From Methanomicrobiales archaeon (GTDB lineage: Archaea; Halobacteriota; Methanomicrobia; Methanomicrobiales; JACTUA01): 64,000 nt of DNA. The stretch is from the NCBI GenBank assembly GCA_015660865.1, contig JACTUA010000002.1, positions 124,548 through 188,547 on the forward strand, in the 5' to 3' direction. The position numbers were made by a program, and so were the translations under genes. The notes under the pieces are model-generated. The model worked only from the letters and a program-made list of their open reading frames with translations. It did no database searches and was not told the DNA's origin. This document shows, one piece after another, positions 41,762-51,475 of the stretch; position 1 is the stretch's first letter; each line of letters opens with the position of its first letter.

Positions 41762-42649
41762 ATGTTCGAGGGTGTCTTTCCGGCCATTATCACACCCTTC
41801 CGGACGGGTTCCCGGCCGGATCTCGATCTCGAAGGGTTGCGTGCGAATGTAGCATGGCTCGTTGAACAGGGCGTTCATGGCATCGTCCCCTGCGGCTCGA
41901 CGGGTGAGTCCGCCACCATGAGCCACAAGGAGCACGAGAAGGTGATCGAGGAGACCGTGGACGTGGTGAACGGCAAGATCCCGGTCCTTGCAGGTACGGG
42001 TTCCAACAATACCGAAGAGGCCGTTCTCCTCACGAAGGCGGCAAAGAACATCGGGGCGGACGGCGTTCTCGTCATCTCCCCTTATTACAACAAACCGAAC
42101 AGGTCCGGCCTCGTGAAGCACTACACAAAGATCGCGAATCTCGATATCCCGGTCGTCATGTATAACGTCCCGGGCAGGACAGGGCAGAACCTGAACGACT
42201 TCAAGCCTTCTCTCGTGGCGGAGCTTGCAAAGCACCCGAATATCGTCGGGATCAAGGAGGCGAGCGGGAACCTAGGCCAGATGTGGCAGATCATCGAGGA
42301 GACGAGAGACGAGTCCTTCCACCTCATCTCGGGTGACGACAACCTGACCCTTCCGATCCTCGAGCTCGGAGGTGTCGGGGTCATCTCGGTCGCGGCGAAC
42401 GTGGAGCCTGCCCGCATGGTCGAGCTGTACGAGTCCTTTAAAAAAGGAGACTATATGAGGGCAAGGAAGATTCACTTCGAGCTCGAGCCGCTCTTCAAGG
42501 ACCTCTTCATCGATACGAACCCGATCCCGGTGAAGAAGGCCGTCGAGCTCAGGGGCATGGCTGCCGGCCCGGTCCGTCTCCCCCTCGATAGCCTTGACCA
42601 GGAGAGGACCGCGAAGCTCGCGAAGACCCTAGGGCTCTACAGGGCCTGA
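41762..42649 (+). CDS. dapA: 4-hydroxy-tetrahydrodipicolinate synthase
   Basis: First committed step of lysine/diaminopimelate synthesis: pyruvate plus aspartate semialdehyde. A TIM-barrel aldolase of 295 residues with GSTGESATMSHKEHEKV, the catalytic Tyr in YNVPGRTGQNL and the Schiff-base Lys in NIVGIKEASG (about 160). The next gene dapB starts two bases after its stop, and the pair is co-transcribed. The substrate is provided by asd, two genes downstream. Confidence 0.96.
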   Translation: MFEGVFPAIITPFRTGSRPDLDLEGLRANVAWLVEQGVHGIVPCGSTGESATMSHKEHEKVIEETVDVVNGKIPVLAGTGSNNTEEAVLLTKAAKNIGADGVLVISPYYNKPNRSGLVKHYTKIANLDIPVVMYNVPGRTGQNLNDFKPSLVAELAKHPNIVGIKEASGNLGQMWQIIEETRDESFHLISGDDNLTLPILELGGVGVISVAANVEPARMVELYESFKKGDYMRARKIHFELEPLFKDLFIDTNPIPVKKAVELRGMAAGPVRLPLDSLDQERTAKLAKTLGLYRA

Positions 42650-42651
42650 AT

Positions 42652-43419
42652 ATGATCAAGGTGGTGGTCAGCGGGGCCCTGGGCCGCATGGGCGGCACGG
42701 TGGCAAAGCTCATCAACGATGCCTCGGATCTCGAGCTTGTCGGCGGAGTGGACGTGAGGCCGGGAACTGCCTTCGGGGCAGAAGTTGTCTCGTCGGACCA
42801 GATCGACCGTCTCCTCGCAGAGAAGAAGCCCGATGTGCTCGTGGACTTCACGGTCGCAGGTGCTGCGGTCGAGAACGTGAAGGCCGCGGCCCGGCACAAT
42901 GTGGCCCTTGTCGTGGGAACGACCGGGTTCACACCCAAACAGAGGGAAGAGATGAAGAGGGCCGTTGAGGCCTCGGTCCCTGCCGTCATCTCGAGCAACT
43001 TCTCGGTCGGGGTGAACATCTTCTGGTTCCTGATCCGGGAGGCGGCAAAGAAGCTCGGGGACTATGACATCGAGGTGATCGAGGCCCACCACCGGAACAA
43101 GAAGGACGCCCCGAGCGGGACCGCAAAGACCATCCTCGAGATCCTCGACTCCGAGGTGGGGACGCGGCCGAAGCTCTACGGCCGGGAGGGGATGACGGAG
43201 CGGGGGAAGGAGATCGGGGTCCATGTCATCCGGGGCGGGGACATCGTCGGCGAGCACACCGTGCTCTTTGCAGGGAACTACGAGTGCATCGACCTCTCCC
43301 ACCGTGCCTACGACCGGTCGGTCTTTGCGATGGGGGCCCTCCGTGCCATCCGCTGGGTCGGGGGGAAGAAGCCGGGCGTCTATTCGATGGCCGATGTGCT
43401 GAACCTTCACCCGAAGTAG
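42652..43419 (+). CDS. dapB: 4-hydroxy-tetrahydrodipicolinate reductase
   Basis: NAD(P)H-dependent reductase, the second step of the diaminopimelate route. The Rossmann loop is [16 protein letters not shown] (residues 4-19). [10 protein letters not shown], the substrate-binding [16 protein letters not shown] and [17 protein letters not shown] follow. At 255 residues it is of normal length. It is coupled to dapA. Confidence 0.96.
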   Translation: MIKVVVSGALGRMGGTVAKLINDASDLELVGGVDVRPGTAFGAEVVSSDQIDRLLAEKKPDVLVDFTVAGAAVENVKAAARHNVALVVGTTGFTPKQREEMKRAVEASVPAVISSNFSVGVNIFWFLIREAAKKLGDYDIEVIEAHHRNKKDAPSGTAKTILEILDSEVGTRPKLYGREGMTERGKEIGVHVIRGGDIVGEHTVLFAGNYECIDLSHRAYDRSVFAMGALRAIRWVGGKKPGVYSMADVLNLHPK

Positions 43420-43442
43420 AAGACCGCTGCCATATCGAAACC

Positions 43443-43450
43443 TATTAAAC
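43443..43450 (+). promoter_or_regulatory. TATA box of the ferredoxin gene
   Basis: TATTAAAC is followed by a CTTTTTT tract. The predicted transcript start near 43470 lies just ahead of a GGAGGA ribosome site and the ATG at 43487. Confidence 0.4.
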
Positions 43451-43486
43451 CTTTTTTCCCGAATGTCTATACCCGGAGGAGCACAA

Positions 43487-43660
43487 ATGCCAGCAGTGGT
43501 AAACCCCGATCTCTGTGTCGGCTGCGAGACCTGCGTCGACGAATGCCCGGGGGAAGCCATCACCATGGAGGACGGTATCGCAAAGGTTGATCCCAAGAAA
43601 TGCACCGAGTGCAAGACCTGCGTGGATATCTGCCCGTCAGCATCCATCCACATGGAATGA
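43487..43660 (+). CDS. 2[4Fe-4S] ferredoxin
   Basis: Small electron carrier of 57 residues. It has two cluster motifs, [13 protein letters not shown] and [13 protein letters not shown], each CxxCxxCxxxCP, in a symmetric fold. The frame runs eight codons further upstream, but the ATG at 43487 follows GGAGGAGC. It lies between dapB and asd with its own likely promoter. In methanogens such ferredoxins feed hydrogenases and formylmethanofuran dehydrogenase, but the partner here is unknown. Confidence 0.93.
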   Translation: MPAVVNPDLCVGCETCVDECPGEAITMEDGIAKVDPKKCTECKTCVDICPSASIHME

Positions 43661-43789
43661 GCTCGCGAACCTCCCCTGAGCATCCTCACCCTCATCTCAT
43701 CCTGAATGGGAAGACCGATTCTCATTTCGGGAAAACGATACATTTTTTATGGGGCGGGAACCGGGGATTTCCCTCCGGATTCATAAAGC

Positions 43790-43799
43790 AAATTATTTA
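43790..43799 (+). promoter_or_regulatory. TATA box of the asd-albA unit
   Basis: AAATTATTTA lies about 34 bases before the asd ATG, so the leader would be short, near ten bases, and no ribosome site is evident. Confidence 0.35.
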
Positions 43800-43828
43800 T
43801 TTCGTGACAGACTCTAACACACTCAGCC

Positions 43829-44845
43829 ATGATCAAGGTCGGAGTGCTCGGAGCCACCGGTGCCGTCGGGCAGCGGTTCGTACAACTGCTTGCAAACCAT
43901 CCCTGGTTCGATCTCGTCACCCTCACCGCTTCTGAGAGGAGTGCAGGGAAGAAGTACGGGGATGTGGTGAACTGGAAGCTCGACGCACCCTTCCCGGAGA
44001 AGGTGAGGAACCTCGCCGTCTCCCCCACGAGCGTGAAGGGGGCAAAGGGAGTTGAACTGGTCTTCTCGGCGCTCCCGGCGGAGATAGCCGGCCAGGTCGA
44101 GGACGACTTCTCCCGGGCCGGGGTCGCGGTCTGCAGCAATGCACGCTCCCACCGGATGGAGCCCGATATTCCCCTGGTTATCCCCGAGGTGAATGCCGAT
44201 CACCTGGCCCTCATCGATCTCCAGAGGGACAAGGGCCGCGACGGTTTCATCGTCACGAACCCGAACTGCTCCACGATCATGCTCTGCGTCGCACTCGAAC
44301 CCCTCAGGTCCACCGGCTTCACGGACGTCCGGGTCGCCACCATGCAGGCCATCTCAGGGGCAGGCTTCTCCGGCGTTGCTGCCATGGACATCTATGACAA
44401 CATCGTGCCCTACATTGGAGGAGAAGAGGAGAAGATGGAGAGCGAGACCCTCAAGATCATGGGAACACTCGAGGGGGGCGAGGTCAGGGACGCCCCCTTC
44501 CAGGTGAGCGCCAGCTGCCACCGGGTGCCGGTCATCGACGGGCATACCCTGGCGGTCTGGGTGGACGTGAAGGACGGGATCGCGGAGGTGAAGCAGGCGT
44601 TCCGGAGCTACAAGCCTCCCTTCTCGGGGCTCCCCACCCAGCCGGAACGCTCCATCGAGCTCTTCGAGCAGCCCGACCGCCCGCAGCCACGGCTCGACCG
44701 CATGCGGGGTGGTGGGATGACCGTCTCGGTCGGAAGGGTGAGGCCGGGCCTGCGCTTCATTGCCCTCGGCCATAACACTATCAGGGGGGCGGCAGGGGCC
44801 TCCGTGATGAATGCAGAACTAATCCGCACCAGAAAGTACCTCTGA
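43829..44845 (+). CDS. asd: Aspartate-semialdehyde dehydrogenase
   Basis: Reduces aspartyl phosphate to aspartate semialdehyde, the branch point for lysine, threonine, methionine and, in archaea of this type, aromatic amino acids via ADH synthase. Visible features are GVLGATGAVGQRFVQLL (NADP loop, residues 5-21), the catalytic Cys in VTNPNCSTIM, the GAGFSGVAAMDIYDN loop, and the His in SASCHRVPV. At 338 residues it is of the archaeal/fungal type. albA follows with a 15-base gap. Confidence 0.95.
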   Translation: MIKVGVLGATGAVGQRFVQLLANHPWFDLVTLTASERSAGKKYGDVVNWKLDAPFPEKVRNLAVSPTSVKGAKGVELVFSALPAEIAGQVEDDFSRAGVAVCSNARSHRMEPDIPLVIPEVNADHLALIDLQRDKGRDGFIVTNPNCSTIMLCVALEPLRSTGFTDVRVATMQAISGAGFSGVAAMDIYDNIVPYIGGEEEKMESETLKIMGTLEGGEVRDAPFQVSASCHRVPVIDGHTLAVWVDVKDGIAEVKQAFRSYKPPFSGLPTQPERSIELFEQPDRPQPRLDRMRGGGMTVSVGRVRPGLRFIALGHNTIRGAAGASVMNAELIRTRKYL

Positions 44846-44860
44846 ACAGGAGGGAGACAC

Positions 44861-45136
44861 ATGTTGAAGGACAACACAGTATTCGTCGGAAACAAGCCAG
44901 TCATGAACTATGTACTTGCAGTGGTGACCCAGTTCAACAACGGTGCAGATGAAGTGGCGATCAAGGCAAGGGGAAAGGCGATCTCCCGTGCGGTGGATAC
45001 CGCCGAGATCGCCCTCAACCGCTTCCTGGATAACATTGCGAAGAAGGAGATCGTCACCTCGACCGAGGTGATCGACACCGACAGCGGGAAGACGAACGTC
45101 TCCTCTATCGAGATCATCCTCACCCAGAAGAAGTAG
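44861..45136 (+). CDS. albA: DNA/RNA-binding protein Alba
   Basis: Small archaeal nucleic acid-binding chromatin protein of 91 residues. The whole protein matches the family: [20 protein letters not shown], the basic [20 protein letters not shown] and [23 protein letters not shown]. The AGGAGGGAGAC ribosome site is strong. It is likely co-transcribed with asd and followed by a T-rich tract. Confidence 0.95.
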   Translation: MLKDNTVFVGNKPVMNYVLAVVTQFNNGADEVAIKARGKAISRAVDTAEIALNRFLDNIAKKEIVTSTEVIDTDSGKTNVSSIEIILTQKK

Positions 45137-45155
45137 CCGGGCGCTGCCCACCTTC

Positions 45156-45165
45156 CTGTTTTTTA
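45156..45165 (+). terminator. Poly-T terminator after albA
   Basis: CTGTTTTTTA includes a run of six T shortly after the albA stop and before the M20 hydrolase gene. Archaeal termination typically occurs at such tracts without a needed hairpin. Confidence 0.4.
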
Positions 45166-45214
45166 CCCTCCGGGGACAGACAGAGAGAGGACGAACCCTG
45201 CCCGAAGGAGAGAG

Positions 45215-46495
45215 ATGATGACCCGCCCGGATGCCCTCAGGGAACGTATCCATACGCTCGCCCGGCAAGAGTACCCTATGCTTGAGGCTCTCTACCGCGA
45301 CCTCCATGCCCACCCCGAGCTCTCGGGGCATGAGAAGGCGACCGCATCGAGAATAGGAGAGGAACTCAGGCGATCCGGCCTCACGGTCCATACGGGAATC
45401 GGGGGCCACGGGGTCGTCGGGGTGCTCGCGAACGGCCAGGGCCCCACCGTTATGATCCGGAGCGACATGGATGCCCTTCCTGTCACCGAGAGGACCGGTC
45501 TCCCATACGCGAGCACCGTCTCGGTGTCCGTGGAGACCCGGGCGGTGAAGGTGGGGGTGATGCATGCCTGTGGCCATGACCTGCACATGGCCATCATGGT
45601 CGGGGCAGTCCGGCTCCTCTCGGCGCTCTCTGACACCTGGTCGGGCACCCTGCTTGCTGTCGGACAACCATCCGAGGAGACCGGGTCCGGGGCACGGGCG
45701 ATGGTTGCCGACGGTATCTTCACCCGGTTCCCCGGGCCCGACTATGCCCTCGCCCTCCACGTCGACCCGAATATCCCTGCCGGGAAGATCGGCTACCGGC
45801 CGGGCATCATCTCGGCGGGGAGCACCTCCCTCGATGTCACCGTGAGGGGCATCGGGGGGCATGCCGCCCACCCGCACCAGTCGATCGACCCGGTGGTCAC
45901 CGCTGCCAGGACGATCCTCGCCCTCCAGACCATCGTCTCACGGGAGATCGACCCGAGGGAGATGGCGGTGCTCACCGTGGGGGCCGTTCATGGCGGCACG
46001 AAGCACAACGCGATCCCCGACGAGGTGGTGCTCAGGGTGAACATCCGGTACAACAGCGATGCCACCAGGGACCGGATGCTTGCCTCTATCGGGAGGATGG
46101 TGAGGGGTATAGCCCTGTCCGCGGGGGTGCCCGATGACCTGATGCCCCTCATCCGGAGGCCCGGCGATGCGACCCCCCCGATGGAGAACGACCCGGTTCT
46201 CACAGAACGGGTCCGATCGATCCTCATCTCGGTCCTCGGGGAGGAGAACGTCATCCTCATCCCCCAGCTCACCGGGAGCGAGGACTTCAGCGTCTTCGGG
46301 AACGGGACCCCCCGTGTCCCCATCTGCTACATGCGCCTGGGGGCCGCCGACCCCCGCGAGCTGGAGGGATCCGCGAAGGAGGGGAGGGACCTCCCCTACC
46401 TCCACAGCAGCCGGTTCGCCCCGCCGCCGGATCCCACGATTCGTATCGGCGCCATAGCTATGGCGGCTGCGGTTGCAGGCCTCCTCAGCCGCTGA
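45215..46495 (+). CDS. M20D-family amidohydrolase/carboxypeptidase
   Basis: Two-metal amidohydrolase cleaving N-acyl amino acids, 426 residues. Metal-binding motifs are MIRSDMDALPV and MHACGHDLHMA near residues 82-130, with QPSEETGSGARAMV carrying the catalytic Glu, HVDPNIPAGKIG, and GSEDFSVFG near the end. The family includes hippurate and indole-acetyl hydrolases and N-acetyl-diaminopimelate deacetylase. Its position after dapA-dapB-asd allows a role in lysine synthesis, but the substrate cannot be assigned. A GAAGGAGAGAG ribosome site precedes the ATG. Confidence 0.88.
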   Translation: MMTRPDALRERIHTLARQEYPMLEALYRDLHAHPELSGHEKATASRIGEELRRSGLTVHTGIGGHGVVGVLANGQGPTVMIRSDMDALPVTERTGLPYASTVSVSVETRAVKVGVMHACGHDLHMAIMVGAVRLLSALSDTWSGTLLAVGQPSEETGSGARAMVADGIFTRFPGPDYALALHVDPNIPAGKIGYRPGIISAGSTSLDVTVRGIGGHAAHPHQSIDPVVTAARTILALQTIVSREIDPREMAVLTVGAVHGGTKHNAIPDEVVLRVNIRYNSDATRDRMLASIGRMVRGIALSAGVPDDLMPLIRRPGDATPPMENDPVLTERVRSILISVLGEENVILIPQLTGSEDFSVFGNGTPRVPICYMRLGAADPRELEGSAKEGRDLPYLHSSRFAPPPDPTIRIGAIAMAAAVAGLLSR

Positions 46496-46508
46496 TCGGT
46501 AAGGGAGG

Positions 46509-47006
46509 CTATGCCATATCCCGGATCTGATCCGGCGTGAGGAGCCATTCAAGTACGCCGGCCGATCCGGAGTCCGGCGAAAATTCCCCGATCTTCGCCA
46601 TCCCCCCCTTCCCGATCTCTATCCTGGTAGACTCGCCTGCACCTATGAAGAGGGCGATGAGCTCTGAAAGGTGAGGTTCATGGCCGACGAGGAGAACCAT
46701 GTTCGCGTCCGGGAACGCCGTGAGCCGTTTCCTGAGGGCCTCGGGTTCCGATCCCGGCTCAAGCTCATCCCAGAGAGCAATCTCCTGCCCGTAGGAGAGC
46801 TCATCAGCCACGATCTCCGCGGTCTCCCGTGCTCTCTTCAGGGGGCTCGAGGCGATGAGATCCGGGGCGATCGCACACCCCGCCATCCACTTCGAAACAA
46901 CCCGGATCTCCCGGGCCCCCTTCGGGGTGAGGAGGCGGGCGGAATCATCCCCTTCCGCCCCGCCCCTCTTCTCGGCCTTCCCATGCCGCAGGATGAGGAT
47001 GTCCAT
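46509..47006 (-). CDS. sixA: SixA-type phosphohistidine phosphatase
   Basis: Histidine-acid phosphatase removing phosphate from phosphohistidine. The catalytic LRHGKAEKRG at residues 6-15 and the second His in GHEPHLSELIALFIG near 108 are present. The frame is open for 13 codons before the chosen ATG, which begins MDILILRHGK as the family does. A TATA-like GATAGTATTATC lies about 30 bases before it. It is divergent from ppk, so phosphate-handling genes sit together. The length of 165 is normal. Confidence 0.88.
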   Translation of the reverse strand: MDILILRHGKAEKRGGAEGDDSARLLTPKGAREIRVVSKWMAGCAIAPDLIASSPLKRARETAEIVADELSYGQEIALWDELEPGSEPEALRKRLTAFPDANMVLLVGHEPHLSELIALFIGAGESTRIEIGKGGMAKIGEFSPDSGSAGVLEWLLTPDQIRDMA

Positions 47007-47302
47007 GGGGGAGAGGAGGGTTGACCGGCCGATAATACTATCCACCCTTCCTCGCTCCCTGTAACCACCTGGTCGTGAAGGGGTTCAGAATAGGGTAACT
47101 CTTTTTCTTCGCGGGTCAGGAGTATGAAGGGTGGAGAGGCAGGACTGCGATCAGAGGAGTTCTTCCCGGGGATCATTCCCGGATGTATCACGTGCGGGGC
47201 AGATTCTGTCTGCACCGTTACCAACCTGCAGTTTGCAGCCGGTGCGTGGTTCTTCCTGCCCCGACTCCCGGATAATGACCGGACTCCTTATATACTCCCG
47301 GA

Positions 47303-49507
47303 ATGAGGGGAGATCTGCAGCCAGACCGGGAGGGATGGCTGGATCTCTCCCCGGCTGACTCCCTGGAGCGTGAGGTGGTGGACAGAGCGTTTTCCCTGGA
47401 TGACCCGGGCCTCTTCTTCAACCGCGAGCTCGGCTGGCTCCAGTTCAATGAAAGGGTCCTTGAAGAGGCAGAGGACCCGGCCCACCCTATCCTTGAACGG
47501 CTGAAATTCTTCTCGATCTGCGGGTCCAACCTCGACGAGTTCTTCATGGTCCGGGTCTCGGGCCTCCGCCGCCAGCTCGGGCGGCCGGTCACAAAGGCAC
47601 CACCAGACGGGATGACACCCGCCGAGCAGCTCCAGGCCATCGGCCGGCGGATGAAGCCCCTCCTTGAGCGGTACGGGCGCTGCTGGGAGGGACTCCTGCT
47701 CCCCGAGCTCCAGAGGGCCGGCATCCGGATCCTGCGCTTCTCCGAGCTCTCGCCTGAGCAGCAGGCATCCATGCGGTCGAGCTTCGAACGGGAGATCTTT
47801 CCTGTGCTCACCCCGCTCGCCTTTGATATCACCCACCCCTTCCCCTTCATCTCGAACCTCTCGGTGAACCTCGTGGTCCAGATCCGGCACGGGGGGAAGG
47901 AGGAGACCTTTGCCCGGATCAAGATACCCAAGGGGCTCTTCAAAAGGCTCCTCCCCGTCCCCGATGTCTCCCCAGGTGAACAGGCAGGGGTAACCGACCG
48001 GCTCACCTATGAATTCATCCTCCTCGAGGACCTGGTGGCGGCGAACCTCGATCTCCTCTTTCCCGGGATGGAGATCGGGGAGATCCACCCGTTCCGGATC
48101 ACCCGGGACGCGGACATCGAGATCCGGGAGGACGAGGCCCATGATCTCCTCTCGGCCATCGAGGAGTCCATGGAGATGCGCAGGACAGGGATTCCGGTAC
48201 GCCTCGAGGTGGACCGGACCATGCCCGAGAGGATCTGCCATATCCTTGCCTCCAAGCTGAACCTCCCCCGGGAGTTCGTCCACCATTCACCCTGCCCCAT
48301 CGGCATGGCCGATCTCTCGGAGCTCCTGGCCATCCCCCGCACGGAACTGAAGGACCGGCCCTTCCTCCCTGCCATCCCGCCGGGCATAGAGGGCGAGACG
48401 GATATCTTCTCTGCCATTCGGAAAAGGGACATCCTCTTTTACCACCCCTATGACAGCTTCGTCCCCTTCATCGATCTCCTCAATACCGCCGCCCATGATC
48501 CCCAGGTCCTCGGGATCAAGATCACCCTCTACCGGATCGACAGCGACTCCCCGATCGTCAAGGCCCTGATGGATGCCAGGGAGCAGGGCAAGCAGGTGAC
48601 CGCCGTGGTGGAGCTGAAGGCCCGTTTTGACGAGCAGCGGAATATCACCTGGGCCCGTGCGCTCGAACGAGCGGGTGTCCACGTTGTCTACGGGGTAAAG
48701 GGGCTGAAGGTCCATGCCAAAGCCTGCCTCGTTGTCCGGAAGGAGGACGGGGGGATCGTGCGGTATGTTCATCTCTCCACCGGCAATTACAATGCCGTGA
48801 CCACGAGGATCTACGCCGATATCGGCCTCCTCACCACCGATCCAGAGATCGGTGCCGATATCACCGATCTCTTCAATGCCCTCACCGGTTACTCGGGAAA
48901 GGAGAAGTACCGGTCACTTCTCGTTGCCCCCCGCACCCTCAGGAGAGAGATAATCGACCGGATCGACCGTGAGATCGAGAGGCACGGGGCCCACGGGGAC
49001 GGCTACCTGGCCTTCAAACTGAATGCCCTCGAAGACAGGGAATGCATCGAGGCCCTCTACCGGGCTTCCATGGCAGGTGTCACCGTCGACCTGAACGTGA
49101 GGGGCTTCTCGTGCCTCCGGCCCGGGGTTTCCGGGGTGAGTGACCGGATCCGGGTTACCTCCGTCGTCGACCGGTTCCTGGAGCATGCCCGCATCTATTC
49201 CTTCCGGAACGGAGGTGATCCCGAGGTGCTCCTCGGCTCGGCCGATCTCCGGCCCAGGAACCTTGACCGGCGGGTCGAGATCCTCTTTCCCGTGAAGGAT
49301 CCCGAGATCCGTGATGCCATAGTGTCCACCATCCTCCGCGTTCACCTCGCCGATACCGTGAAAGCGCGGGAGCTCCACAGTGATGGTACCTATACCCGGG
49401 TGGAACCATCCCCGGGGACTACGCCCCTGAGGTCACAGGAATGGCTCATCGAGCACCGGGGGATATGGCACAGGAGGCAGGATGAGAAGTCCTCCCGTGA
49501 CTCCTGA
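47303..49507 (+). CDS. ppk: Polyphosphate kinase 1
   Basis: Reversible ATP:polyphosphate phosphotransferase, 734 residues. The N-terminal domain starts near residue 33 with LFFNRELGWLQFNERVLEEA. The two catalytic-domain motifs are visible: KVHAKACLVVRKEDGG with the autophosphorylated His, and YVHLSTGNYNAVTTRIYADIG with the second His. A TATA-like CTTATATA lies just 15-20 bases before the ATG, close for its expected transcript start, so a later start in the low-complexity N-terminus is possible. The downstream CHAD gene overlaps by 26 bases. Confidence 0.93.
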   Translation: MRGDLQPDREGWLDLSPADSLEREVVDRAFSLDDPGLFFNRELGWLQFNERVLEEAEDPAHPILERLKFFSICGSNLDEFFMVRVSGLRRQLGRPVTKAPPDGMTPAEQLQAIGRRMKPLLERYGRCWEGLLLPELQRAGIRILRFSELSPEQQASMRSSFEREIFPVLTPLAFDITHPFPFISNLSVNLVVQIRHGGKEETFARIKIPKGLFKRLLPVPDVSPGEQAGVTDRLTYEFILLEDLVAANLDLLFPGMEIGEIHPFRITRDADIEIREDEAHDLLSAIEESMEMRRTGIPVRLEVDRTMPERICHILASKLNLPREFVHHSPCPIGMADLSELLAIPRTELKDRPFLPAIPPGIEGETDIFSAIRKRDILFYHPYDSFVPFIDLLNTAAHDPQVLGIKITLYRIDSDSPIVKALMDAREQGKQVTAVVELKARFDEQRNITWARALERAGVHVVYGVKGLKVHAKACLVVRKEDGGIVRYVHLSTGNYNAVTTRIYADIGLLTTDPEIGADITDLFNALTGYSGKEKYRSLLVAPRTLRREIIDRIDREIERHGAHGDGYLAFKLNALEDRECIEALYRASMAGVTVDLNVRGFSCLRPGVSGVSDRIRVTSVVDRFLEHARIYSFRNGGDPEVLLGSADLRPRNLDRRVEILFPVKDPEIRDAIVSTILRVHLADTVKARELHSDGTYTRVEPSPGTTPLRSQEWLIEHRGIWHRRQDEKSSRDS

Positions 49508-51326
49508 GGAAGATTCACTCTGCGGCTACGGGGCCGGATACCTCCTGCGCCAGCTCGCAGCCATGCGGGAAGAGATGCCCGGCGTAGCGAGCCGCAGGGA
49601 TATCGAGCACATCCACCGGATGCGCGTCGCGACAAGGAGGTTCCGGAGTGCTCTCCCCCTCTTTGCCCTCTGCTTTCCGGAGAAGAGGATGCGGCGATGG
49701 CGGAGGCGGCTGCGCGGGGTCGCACGAGCCCTCGGGGAAGCGCGGGATGCAGATGTCCAGATCGCATACCTCGCGGAGTACCTCGACAGGGTGAGAAAGG
49801 GAGGATCCGGGAAGTTCCATGAAAGCCTCCCGGCCGTGATCACGCAAACGAACTACCCCGTGCCGGTCAGGCCCGGACTGGATCGCTTCCTTGCCATCCT
49901 CCGGCGGGTACGATACTCCTGCCAGGGCATCCGCGACCGGATCGGGAGCTACCTCCTGAGCAAAGGCCGCATGTCAACAGCCCGCCCGTCCATACCGGGG
50001 ACCGATGCCTTCCAGTACGGGGATGAGCAGGATCCGGTTCCGGGGATCGAGTTCCTCCTCCTTCGCCGGCGGCAGCGAAGGGATCTCCTCCAGGAGGGGA
50101 TCGAAACCGCCATCGCAGACCTGGAGAAGGAGGGGATACTCGGGAGGATAGAGGAGCACCTGAAGAAGATGGCCGGCGGAGAGATCGGCTTTTCATCCAC
50201 CCCCGAGGAGGCTTACGCAGCCGCCTTCAGTGCCATCTCGATCCGGATCGACACCCTCCTCTCATACGGGGATGCCCTCGCCGACCCCGCACGGGCCAGG
50301 GAACACCATGCCATGCGGATCGCGGGGAAGAGGCTGCGTTATGCCCTCGAGGCATGGAGCGACTTCTACGGGGGGGCCTTCGCAGACGAGATAGATACCC
50401 TCAAGAGGTTCCAGGACCTCCTCGGCGAACTCCATGACTGCGACGTATGGATCGGGTCCACCCCGGGGTTCATCAGGGAGGAGGAGGAGCGCAGCCACGC
50501 GTTCTTCGGGGATGACCGCCACTTCAGGGCCCTGATTCCGGGCATCCGGGCGGTACTTGCGGACCGCAGGCTGCAGAGGGTGCACCTCCACGAGATCTGC
50601 CTCACCCTGTGGAGGGATCTCCTGTTCAGGGGGTACTGGGAGGGGTTGCGGGAGAAGGCGCTCCGGCCCCTCATCCCCGCTCCGCCGGGCGGGGCCTACC
50701 GGATTGGCCTCGTCAGCGACATCCACGGGGACGCGGATGCCCTTGCCATGGTCATCGCCGACGGAAGGGCGCGGGGGACGGACCTCTTCCTGAATGCCGG
50801 TGATACCCTGGGTGAGGGTCATGATTCGGGAGAGGTCGTTGACATGATCCGGCGGAAGGGTGTGGTGAGCGTTATCGGGAACCTCGATCTGGAGATCCTG
50901 AGGGAGAGAGGTTCCGCCGGGAAGAGGAGGCGGGGTGAACCTGTTCCGATCCCTGAAGGGATACAGAAGGATTCCCGCAGGTATATGGAGTCGCTTCCTG
51001 CCTCGATACGGCTGTCGGTCGCCGGAAAAGGGATCCTCCTCACCCATGGATCGCCACTTTCCAGGACTGAGTACCTTGATGAGCGGACCCCCTATGAGCG
51101 ACTCTGCGAGATAGCGCGGGAATCAGCCACCAGTGCCATCGTGAGCGGCCATGGTCATCTCCCTTCCGTCCGGTCTGTATGTAATACCCTCTTCGTGAAC
51201 CCGGGCTCGGTGGGAAGGCTCACGGACGGAAACCCCCTGCCCGGTTATGCGATCCTCGAGATAGCCCCGGATGGGACGATGACGGCGTCCCGCCACCGTA
51301 TCGAGAACCGGGTGCAGAACAGGTGA
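49482..51326 (+). CDS. CHAD domain-metallophosphoesterase fusion protein
   Basis: Protein of 614 residues joining a polyphosphate-associated CHAD domain with a phosphoesterase. CHAD covers about residues 10-400: HIHRMRVATRRFRSALPLF, RALGEARDADVQI and, in the second half, HHAMRIAGKRLRYALEAW with the conserved basic and His residues that bind polyphosphate. From residue about 405 a YfcE-type phosphoesterase follows: GLVSDIHGDADAL, NAGDTLGEG, VIGNLDLE, THGSPL and GHGHLPS, all metal-ligand motifs. AGGAGGCAGG precedes the ATG, inside the ppk end. It probably binds and cleaves or regulates polyphosphate; the fused catalytic role is inference. Confidence 0.9.
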   Translation: MRSPPVTPEEDSLCGYGAGYLLRQLAAMREEMPGVASRRDIEHIHRMRVATRRFRSALPLFALCFPEKRMRRWRRRLRGVARALGEARDADVQIAYLAEYLDRVRKGGSGKFHESLPAVITQTNYPVPVRPGLDRFLAILRRVRYSCQGIRDRIGSYLLSKGRMSTARPSIPGTDAFQYGDEQDPVPGIEFLLLRRRQRRDLLQEGIETAIADLEKEGILGRIEEHLKKMAGGEIGFSSTPEEAYAAAFSAISIRIDTLLSYGDALADPARAREHHAMRIAGKRLRYALEAWSDFYGGAFADEIDTLKRFQDLLGELHDCDVWIGSTPGFIREEEERSHAFFGDDRHFRALIPGIRAVLADRRLQRVHLHEICLTLWRDLLFRGYWEGLREKALRPLIPAPPGGAYRIGLVSDIHGDADALAMVIADGRARGTDLFLNAGDTLGEGHDSGEVVDMIRRKGVVSVIGNLDLEILRERGSAGKRRRGEPVPIPEGIQKDSRRYMESLPASIRLSVAGKGILLTHGSPLSRTEYLDERTPYERLCEIARESATSAIVSGHGHLPSVRSVCNTLFVNPGSVGRLTDGNPLPGYAILEIAPDGTMTASRHRIENRVQNR

Positions 51327-51475
51327 ACCAGGAATACCTCCCTTGCGCAGGTTCCTGATTTCTTCGGGAGAGGGGGAGAACACCTGTGAGGTCCCTTCTC
51401 CCCGGCCAGCCGGTGGACGGAGGCTATTTCAGAGATCCCGGTGAGATCAATGCAGGGAAGCGTGAGCCAGCTGAC

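Noticed and set aside
47124-47306. A 60-codon plus-strand frame before ppk
   Set aside because: It has no ribosome site or recognisable sequence, and the ppk TATA-like box lies inside it.
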